Source of the DNA: Desulfobacteraceae bacterium
Lineage (GTDB): Bacteria > Desulfobacterota > Desulfobacteria > Desulfobacterales > Desulfobacteraceae
Length of the DNA: 6,189 nt
Reading direction: 5' to 3'
NCBI GenBank assembly: GCA_022712835.1
Contig: JAFLJU010000567.1
Span: forward strand, 1-6,189
The number at the start of each line of letters is the position of its first letter. Position 1 is the first letter of the stretch. Made by a program: the position numbers and the translations under genes. Below, piece after piece: positions 1 to 4,726 of this stretch. The notes under the pieces were generated by a model that made no database searches, was not told the DNA's origin, and worked only from the letters and a program-made list of their open reading frames with translations.

Positions 1-1787
1 TGGTACATGGATTCGATCAATTCCTGGTACTGTTTGAGGACCACATTTCGTTTCAACTTCAGGGATGCGGTCAGTTCGCCGGTTTGAGATGAAAAAGGGC
101 TTTTTAAAATCCGGTATTGTTTGATGGTTTCATACCGGGCAAGCTGGCTGTTTACCTGAGCCACATGGCGGTCCACAATGGCCAGAAAATCGGGATGGTC
201 CAGAAGGGTTTCCACAGGCGTATGGGGAATCCCTTCTTTTTGGGATAGAAGCGTCATCTGCAGGGGGTTGAGATTAAAAAGGGCGGTCAGATATTTGCGT
301 CTTTCTCCGATAACGATCACATGTTCGAAAAGCGGGTCAAATTTAAACAACCCCTCTATTTTCTGGGGAGCGATGTTTTTCCCCCCGGAGGTGATGATGA
401 GATCTTTTTTCCGATCGGTAATCCTTAAAAAATTATTTTCAAATTCGCCGATGTCACCGCTCAAAAGATACCCGTCCTGGTCAAATGCCTCTTTAGTGGC
501 TTCTTCCATGCCCCAGTAACCTGCAAAAACATTGTCCCCTTTGATCAGAATTTCACCGTCATCTGCAATTTTAATCTCAACACAGGGAAGGGGATTGCCA
601 ACGGTGCCGATGCGATAATCGTCCAGCCGGCTCATGGTGGCCGGGGCACAGCATTCGGTCATGCCAAAGCCTTCCACCACGGTGATGCCAGCTGCATTGA
701 AAAATAAAATGATATCCCGGGAGGTGGGGGCCCCGGAAGCCGTCATCCAGCGGACTCTGCCCCCCAAGGCCTGGGCCAGTTTTTTAAATACCAGCAGATA
801 GGCAAGCCGATATTTAAAGCTTAGGAAAAAAGAGATGGGTTGGTGATGCTCTCTTAGCCCACAGATCTCCACCCCTGTTTTCTGGCCCCAGTGAAAGATT
901 TTTTGTTTCCACAGGGGCTGCTCATCCACTTGCTCTAAAATTTTGTGGTAGACTTTTTCACAAATTCTCGGCACGGCCTGGATCACATGGGGTCTTTTCT
1001 CTTTGACATCCCTTGCAAACAAAAGAATGCTCTCGGCATAGGAGGCGGTCACTCCGATATACATGCCGAAAAAATGGTCGGTGAGCCGGCCGTATACATG
1101 GGAGAGAGGTAAAAAGGGGACCACCTGGTCTGTGTCATAACAATAGGTGGGCCGGATCTGGTCCAGGCTCAGGACCACGGCCATGATGTTTTTGTGGGAA
1201 ATCATAACCCCTTTGGGACGGCCCGTGGTCCCGGAGGTGTAAACAATGGTGGCAAGATCCGTTGGTGCAACCGCCTGGGTCAGTGTGTCAAACAGATTCG
1301 GATTCGTTTCATGGGTTTTTTGGCCCTGGTCAGAAAAGGTTTGGAACCCCATGACCTTTTTTGCTCCTGTATCCCCCTTGTCGATGACAATGATCGCCTC
1401 CAACTCGGGCAACTCATCCTGGCAAGCCAACACTTTTTCCAACTGGGGTTTGTCCTCCACAAACACCACCTTTGCCCCTGAGTTTTTAAGAACATATCCC
1501 ACTTCTTTGGCCAGAAGGGTGGTATATATGGGTACCACGACAGCCCCCACTCCCAAGGTCCCCATATCGGCATAGAGCCACTCCAACCTGTTTTCTGAAA
1601 GGATGGAGACTCGATCTCCTTTTTTTATCCCAAGTTGTTGAAGCCCCAGTCCCACAGCCCTTGCGGCCGCATAATATTGGCTCCAGCTGGCGGATTCCCA
1701 TTTTCCGTTCAGTTTTTTTTCTACAGCAATTCTGTCTGTGTATTTTTCTGTGCGGTTTTTGAAAACTTCGTTGATTGTTTTTTCCAT
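1..1787 (-). CDS. Long-chain fatty-acid--CoA ligase (AMP-forming acyl-CoA synthetase), 3' end cut by window
   Basis: This enzyme activates a fatty acid with ATP and CoA through an acyl-adenylate, giving acyl-CoA for beta-oxidation or lipid synthesis. Reading the minus strand from ATG at 1785-1787 gives 595 codons without a stop up to the left edge. Adenylate-forming family motifs are in order: P-loop YTSGTTGRPKG (residues 183-193), EGFGMTE (372-378), GDIG with Asp445, and TDRKKD (457-462) followed by TSGGKNIAP (466-474). Near the end is the TGELTASLKLKR segment (569-580), whose Lys577 is probably the catalytic A10 lysine by alignment of motif order. The family FAA1/FadD15 type normally ends a few residues after this point, so only the last codons are missing. 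The start is supported by GAGGA (plus-strand tcctc, 1793-1797) five bases upstream. The chain length of the substrate cannot be read from sequence. The gene is divergent from the dehydrogenase at 2237. Confidence 0.96.
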   Translation of the reverse strand, partial: MEKTINEVFKNRTEKYTDRIAVEKKLNGKWESASWSQYYAAARAVGLGLQQLGIKKGDRVSILSENRLEWLYADMGTLGVGAVVVPIYTTLLAKEVGYVLKNSGAKVVFVEDKPQLEKVLACQDELPELEAIIVIDKGDTGAKKVMGFQTFSDQGQKTHETNPNLFDTLTQAVAPTDLATIVYTSGTTGRPKGVMISHKNIMAVVLSLDQIRPTYCYDTDQVVPFLPLSHVYGRLTDHFFGMYIGVTASYAESILLFARDVKEKRPHVIQAVPRICEKVYHKILEQVDEQPLWKQKIFHWGQKTGVEICGLREHHQPISFFLSFKYRLAYLLVFKKLAQALGGRVRWMTASGAPTSRDIILFFNAAGITVVEGFGMTECCAPATMSRLDDYRIGTVGNPLPCVEIKIADDGEILIKGDNVFAGYWGMEEATKEAFDQDGYLLSGDIGEFENNFLRITDRKKDLIITSGGKNIAPQKIEGLFKFDPLFEHVIVIGERRKYLTALFNLNPLQMTLLSQKEGIPHTPVETLLDHPDFLAIVDRHVAQVNSQLARYETIKQYRILKSPFSSQTGELTASLKLKRNVVLKQYQELIESMY

Positions 1788-1806
1788 ATGGGTCCTCAAA
1801 AAAGGT

Positions 1807-1820
1807 TAATCGGACGATTA
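1807..1820. repeat. 14-bp dyad in the synthetase leader
   Basis: TAATCG-GA-CGATTA has perfect six-base arms with a two-base centre. It lies between the stop of the dehydrogenase remnant and the ribosome site of the acyl-CoA synthetase. The size and symmetry suit a repressor half-site pair, for example of a TetR-type protein, but no such regulator is in the window. A chance AT-rich dyad is also possible. Confidence 0.3.
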
Positions 1821-1833
1821 GTATCCAAAGCCG

Positions 1834-1905
1834 TTATTTTAAGATCACAAAGGCGGATATGATTTCCTTCATGATTTCCGTGGTGCCCAGCATTACCCGA
1901 AATTT
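1834..1905 (-). pseudogene. Remnant of the C-terminus of a second acyl-CoA dehydrogenase
   Basis: Reading the minus strand, this stretch translates as GTTEIMKEII (codons about 1858-1887) followed by a dozen residues and a TAA stop at 1834-1836. Short-type acyl-CoA dehydrogenases characteristically end in a motif of the form (A/G)GTNEIMKEII plus a short tail, so this looks like the last 20 or so codons of such a gene. Upstream of about 1905 the similarity stops in AT-rich repeats, and an in-frame stop lies at 1939-1941. There is no start codon or ribosome site suited to a functional protein. It ends 46 bases before the synthetase start on the same strand, a spacing typical of an operon. I infer an ancestral dehydrogenase-synthetase operon whose first gene was mostly deleted. 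It is not a copy of the end of the dehydrogenase at 2237, which is a different, longer subfamily. Confidence 0.7.
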
Positions 1906-1911
1906 CAAATT

Positions 1912-1960
1912 ATTAGTTAAATTACTAGTTAACTTAACTTAACTATTCTTCTTAACTAAT
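1912..1960. repeat. AT-rich nested inverted repeat (AGTTAA/TTAACT cluster)
   Basis: The outer arms are ATTAGTTAA (1912-1920) and TTAACTAAT (1952-1960), exact reverse complements. AGTTAA occurs at 1915 and 1927, and its complement TTAACT at 1934, 1939 and 1952. The copies are nearly symmetric about position 1936. The cluster sits just downstream of the minus-strand sigma-54 match, so it would lie around the transcription start and early leader of the synthetase mRNA. It could be an operator array, a leader hairpin or the scar of the event that removed the dehydrogenase gene. Confidence 0.6.
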
Positions 1961-1976
1961 CGCAATAATCATGCCA
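1961..1976 (-). promoter_or_regulatory. Sigma-54 (-24/-12) promoter for the acyl-CoA synthetase
   Basis: The minus strand reads TGGCATGATTATTGCG. Against the known consensus TGGCAYRNNNNTTGCW this matches 11 of 12 specified positions, including the essential GG and GC with ten bases between them; only the last W is missed. Transcription would start near 1950, giving a leader of about 160 bases that runs through the dehydrogenase remnant. Sigma-54 promoters need an ATP-dependent enhancer-binding activator, which is not encoded here. Confidence 0.6.
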
Positions 1977-2162
1977 TTTGCGGTATGTTAATTTTTGTCT
2001 GAAATCATAGCGGGTTAGGCCGGTGATCCTCCCGGGATAAATGCGTTCCAGGTATCAATATATTGAGAAATAGCCGGATATTGTGAATTTTCGGTCAATT
2101 TTTTTCGGGAGTGTTTTTTGTTGAACCGGGCCAGGCAGGGAGCAAGTCCCATAAATCTTTTC
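1977..2162. other. Gene-free spacer between the divergent sigma-54 promoters
   Basis: No convincing gene, RNA or insertion element is seen here. The one clear symmetric element is the 12-bp perfect palindrome TCAATATATTGA at 2055-2066. It lies about 110 bases upstream of the predicted minus-strand start and about 130 upstream of the plus-strand start, suitable for a shared enhancer-binding site. An ATATTG half-site recurs at 2078-2083. The assignment as an upstream activating sequence rests on position and symmetry alone. Confidence 0.3.
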
Positions 2163-2178
2163 TGGTATGTTCTTTGCT
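2163..2178 (+). promoter_or_regulatory. Sigma-54 (-24/-12) promoter for the acyl-CoA dehydrogenase
   Basis: TGGTATGTTCTTTGCT matches 11 of 12 specified positions of the consensus TGGCAYRNNNNTTGCW (T for C at the fourth base), with GG and GC ten bases apart. The start would be near 2189, giving a leader of about 48 bases to the ATG at 2237, which carries a good ribosome site. No comparable sigma-70 pair with normal spacing was found in this stretch. Confidence 0.6.
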
Positions 2179-2236
2179 AAGATTTATTACGTTTGATTCG
2201 GGTTTTCTATTATTAGAAATATAGGGAGAAAAGAGA

Positions 2237-4060
2237 ATGGTTCATGAACTTGCAGACAGGCGTGATGTTGATTTTGTCGTATTTGAGCAGTTGGATATTC
2301 AAAATATTTTGGAAAATACCAAATTTGATGGTCTTGATCAAAAGACCCTTGAACGGGTGATCACCGAGGCGCGGAAACTTTCACTTAAGGAAATTGTTCC
2401 CACCAATGTTCCCGGAGACCGGGAGGGGGTCATTTTCGACAAGGGGCAGGTCAAGGTGCCTGCTTGTTTTCACAAGGCCTATAAACTTTATTGTGAAGGA
2501 GATTGGATTGCGGTCATGGATGACGTGGCCGTGGGAGGCCAGGGAATCCCGGCAGCGGTATGGGCGGCGGTGACCGAATATTTTGTCGGTGCCAACCTGG
2601 CCTTTATCATGTATCCGGGTCTTTGCCACGGCATTGGAAAGGTGATCGAATTGTACGGGACCCCGGACCAGAAGCAGACCTATCTTGCAAAATTATATTC
2701 GGGTCAATGGGGGGGCGCCATGGTGCTCACCGAGCCCCAGGCAGGCTCTGATGTGGGGGAGTTGACCACCACGGCTACTCAAAATGAAGGAGGAAGCTAT
2801 TCTCTCACGGGCAACAAAATTTTTATCACCGGCGGAGACCATGATCTGACGGAAAATATTGTTCACCTGGTTCTGGCCCGGATCAAGGGGGCTCCCCAGG
2901 GCAGCAAGGGCATCTCCCTTTTTATTGTTCCCAAAATCAGGGTCAATTCTGATGGCAGTCTGGGCAAGTCCAATGATGTGATCTGTACCGGTATTGAGGA
3001 AAAAATGGGAATTCATGGCTCTGCCACCTGTAGTTTAAGTCTGGGAAGCCGGGATAAGTGCCAGGGATTTCTCATTGGGGAAGAAAACAAAGGGATGCGG
3101 GCCATGTTCTCGCTTATGAACGAAGCCAGGATCGGTGTGGCCATCCAGGGCCAGGCTCTGGCAGGAGCGGCCTATGCCCATGCCCTCACCTATGCAAAGG
3201 AAAGGTGCCAGGGGAAAAATCTGCTCCAGATGATGGATCCTTCGGCTGGTTCGGTGCCCATCATCCAGCACCCCGATGTAAGAAGGATGCTGTTGTGGAT
3301 GAAGTCCTATGTGGAAGGCATGCGAAGTCTCATTTATTATACCGCCCATAGTGTTGATCTTTCTGAGTTGGATTCCGGAGAAGAAGACCGGGAGAAATAT
3401 AAAGGGTTGGTTGAGATTCTCACCCCTATTCTTAAATGTTATTGCTCGGAAAAAAGTTTTGAGGTTTGTACCCAGGCCCTCCAGGTGTTCGGGGGATATG
3501 GGTATACAACGGAATACCCCATGGAACAATATCTTCGAGACAGCAAAATCACCAGCATCTACGAAGGGACCAGCGGTATTCAGTCCATGGATCTGCTGGG
3601 GCGGAAACTGGGGATGAAAAAAGGGGAATATTTCATGGCCCTTCTGGGGGAAATGAAGAAAACCTGCGATGCGGCCAAAGAATTTGAGCGTATCTCAGAT
3701 CTGGCAGACAACCTGGACAAGGCTATCAACCGGGCAGGAGAAGTGGCATTCCATTTGGGAACCCTGGCCATGAGTCCCCAGGTGATGACCGCCTTTGCCT
3801 TTTCCCATCCCTTTCTCATGGCCCTGGGGGATGTGACCATGGGGTGGATGCTGCTGGACCGGGCCGTCAAGGCCATGGCTCAAATCGATGAAAAATCCAA
3901 TGGAAAATCCGGTAAGAACACAGCTTTTTATGAAGGGGTGATCCGAACGGCACGGTTTTTTATCAATTCTGAGTTGCCCATCACCATGGGAAGGTTTAAC
4001 GCCATCGTTGCCAGCGATGATTCAGCCGTGGAAATTTTGGATGCCTCTTTCGGATCCTGA
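2237..4060 (+). CDS. Acyl-CoA dehydrogenase, long FadE/DmdC-type with extra C-terminal domain
   Basis: This flavoenzyme removes two hydrogens from the alpha and beta carbons of an acyl-CoA, normally passing electrons to electron-transfer flavoprotein in the cytoplasm. The 607 residues fit the roughly 600-residue subfamily that includes 3-methylmercaptopropionyl-CoA dehydrogenase. Its layout is a short N-terminal extension with ADRRDVDFVVFEQL (6-19), the acyl-CoA dehydrogenase N domain, the middle domain with MVLTEPQAGSDVG (162-174) for flavin/substrate contact, and the helical C domain. That domain contains QVFGGYGYTTEYPMEQ (416-431) and YEGTSGIQ (442-449), where Glu443 is the expected catalytic base. 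A further alpha-helical domain follows from about 460 to the end, typical of this subfamily. The start is supported by AGGGAG at 2223-2228, eight bases upstream. Substrate is unknown; the neighbouring synthetase suggests a fatty acyl-CoA, and a DMSP-related role is neither shown nor excluded. The gene is intact. Confidence 0.96.
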   Translation: MVHELADRRDVDFVVFEQLDIQNILENTKFDGLDQKTLERVITEARKLSLKEIVPTNVPGDREGVIFDKGQVKVPACFHKAYKLYCEGDWIAVMDDVAVGGQGIPAAVWAAVTEYFVGANLAFIMYPGLCHGIGKVIELYGTPDQKQTYLAKLYSGQWGGAMVLTEPQAGSDVGELTTTATQNEGGSYSLTGNKIFITGGDHDLTENIVHLVLARIKGAPQGSKGISLFIVPKIRVNSDGSLGKSNDVICTGIEEKMGIHGSATCSLSLGSRDKCQGFLIGEENKGMRAMFSLMNEARIGVAIQGQALAGAAYAHALTYAKERCQGKNLLQMMDPSAGSVPIIQHPDVRRMLLWMKSYVEGMRSLIYYTAHSVDLSELDSGEEDREKYKGLVEILTPILKCYCSEKSFEVCTQALQVFGGYGYTTEYPMEQYLRDSKITSIYEGTSGIQSMDLLGRKLGMKKGEYFMALLGEMKKTCDAAKEFERISDLADNLDKAINRAGEVAFHLGTLAMSPQVMTAFAFSHPFLMALGDVTMGWMLLDRAVKAMAQIDEKSNGKSGKNTAFYEGVIRTARFFINSELPITMGRFNAIVASDDSAVEILDASFGS

Positions 4061-4067
4061 GGGACAG

Positions 4068-4104
4068 CAAGCATTTTATTTGCACATTGCAAATAAAATG
4101 CTTG
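4068..4104. repeat. Perfect 37-bp palindrome, probable MarR operator 1
   Basis: Two 17-base arms (left 4068-4084, CAAGCATTTTATTTGCA; right 4088-4104) are exact reverse complements around a three-base centre, CAT. The core is TTGCA-N3-TGCAA at 4080-4092. It begins eight bases after the dehydrogenase stop and ends 32 bases before the marR start. It lacks a GC-rich stem and a T-tract on either strand, so a protein-binding operator is more likely than an intrinsic terminator, although a transcript hairpin would form. Confidence 0.7.
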
Positions 4105-4114
4105 CATCGTGCAA
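4102..4114. promoter_or_regulatory. Second TTGCA-N3-TGCAA dyad, probable MarR operator 2
   Basis: TTGCA-TCG-TGCAA repeats the core of the preceding palindrome. The two centres (4086 and 4108) are 22 bases apart, about two helical turns, so two regulator dimers could bind on the same DNA face. A possible -10 element TAGAAT (4120-4125) follows, without a good -35 partner. Binding here would block marR transcription, which suggests autorepression, common for this family. I saw no further copy of the dyad in the other intergenic regions. Confidence 0.55.
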
Positions 4115-4136
4115 ATAAATAGAATAGACAAATTGT

Positions 4137-4592
4137 ATGGCTTCAAATAAACTTCCATTGAATCTCTCACGGCAGGATACGGATGATCTGTTCTTCAGCT
4201 GTTTTCGTGCCATCTATCAATTTGAGCAGGCCAAGGTTCGGTGTTTCGATTTAAATTATGATGCCATTTTTCTTCTCCAATTTTTGTGCAGGCAATCCGC
4301 AACCATGGGGGAAATTTCCAGGGAAATGCAGGTTCCTGTCAGCACTGCCACAAGGGTGGTGGACCGATTGGCCGCCAAGGGGTTGGTCTCACGGAAAAAA
4401 GATACCACGGACAAGCGAATTGTGCTGGTCTCCCTGGATCCTGAAGGGAAACGCCTGGTCAAGGCGGTGGAGCAGCATTCCTTTGAGGTGATTTTCAAAA
4501 ATTTTTCAACCTTTACAGATGAAGAAAGAATAGCAGTTCTCAAGACCGCCGGTTTGATGGAACGGCTTCTTGAAATACCTGAACCCGAGTGA
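4137..4592 (+). CDS. MarR-family transcriptional regulator
   Basis: This is a dimeric winged-helix DNA-binding protein, usually a repressor released by a small ligand. The 151 residues match the family's usual length. A helix-turn-helix spans about 56-85 (MGEISREMQVPVSTATRVVD, then RLAAKGLVSR). The wing follows with RKKDTTDKRIVLVSL (86-100), containing the classical D-x-R pair Asp92 and Arg94. Flanking helices at 14-50 and 103-148 would form the dimer interface. Cysteines occur at 22, 36 and 51; redox sensing cannot be inferred from them alone. The gene follows the acyl-CoA dehydrogenase by 76 bases and precedes the GMC oxidoreductase on the same strand, so it may respond to an acyl-CoA, fatty acid or aromatic acid, but the ligand is not shown. 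No clear Shine-Dalgarno precedes the ATG, which is unusual beside its neighbours. Confidence 0.95.
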   Translation: MASNKLPLNLSRQDTDDLFFSCFRAIYQFEQAKVRCFDLNYDAIFLLQFLCRQSATMGEISREMQVPVSTATRVVDRLAAKGLVSRKKDTTDKRIVLVSLDPEGKRLVKAVEQHSFEVIFKNFSTFTDEERIAVLKTAGLMERLLEIPEPE

Positions 4593-4604
4593 AAAAAAGT
4601 GTTG

Positions 4605-4624
4605 GGGCTTTAATTCTAAAGGCC
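4605..4624 (+). terminator. Weak hairpin after marR
   Basis: GGGCTTTA (4605-4612) and TAAAGGCC (4617-4624) pair over eight positions with one G-G mismatch around a four-base loop. The tail that follows is TGTTAACTTT rather than a clean T-run. It may be a weak terminator between marR and the oxidoreductase, or a chance hairpin. Confidence 0.22.
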
Positions 4625-4633
4625 TGTTAACTT

Positions 4634-4668
4634 TACCACAGCAGCATAACTGTACCACAGCGGCATAA
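4634..4668. repeat. Direct repeat TACCACAGC(A/G)GCATAA, two copies
   Basis: Copies at 4634-4649 and 4653-4668 agree at 15 of 16 bases with a 19-base period, close to two helical turns. They lie 59 bases or more upstream of the GMC oxidoreductase start, where a promoter would be expected. The arrangement is like a tandem activator or repressor site, but no regulator with this sequence is recognised. It does not resemble the TTGCA-N3-TGCAA sites before marR. Confidence 0.5.
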
Positions 4669-4726
4669 ATTAAAAGTGTGATTTGTCCGGTGGGGGGATG
4701 TCCAATATTTCACAGAGGGGATGCCC

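Noticed and set aside
178..519. Long open frames antisense to the synthetase, dehydrogenase and oxidoreductase, for example this one and 5576-6130 minus and 3035-3529 minus
   Set aside because: Each lies opposite a gene with intact family motifs, and their translations show no domain; they are shadows of the real coding frames.
2015..2152. A 45-codon minus-strand reading frame starting at ATG 2150-2152 and ending with TAA at 2015-2017
   Set aside because: The codon choice looks plausible, but there is no clear ribosome site, no recognisable domain, and it lies wholly inside the spacer between the two proposed sigma-54 promoters. It could be another decayed gene fragment; a translated search with a conserved hit would revive it.
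2193..2216. A sigma-70 promoter TTGATT / TATTAG upstream of the dehydrogenase
   Set aside because: The spacing is only 12 bases, and shifted -10 choices match poorly. The sigma-54 match at 2163-2178 is much stronger.
4068..4104. The palindrome after the dehydrogenase read as an intrinsic terminator
   Set aside because: The stem is AT-rich in its middle and there is no T-run on either side in either direction. The repeated core dyad near the marR start fits an operator better.
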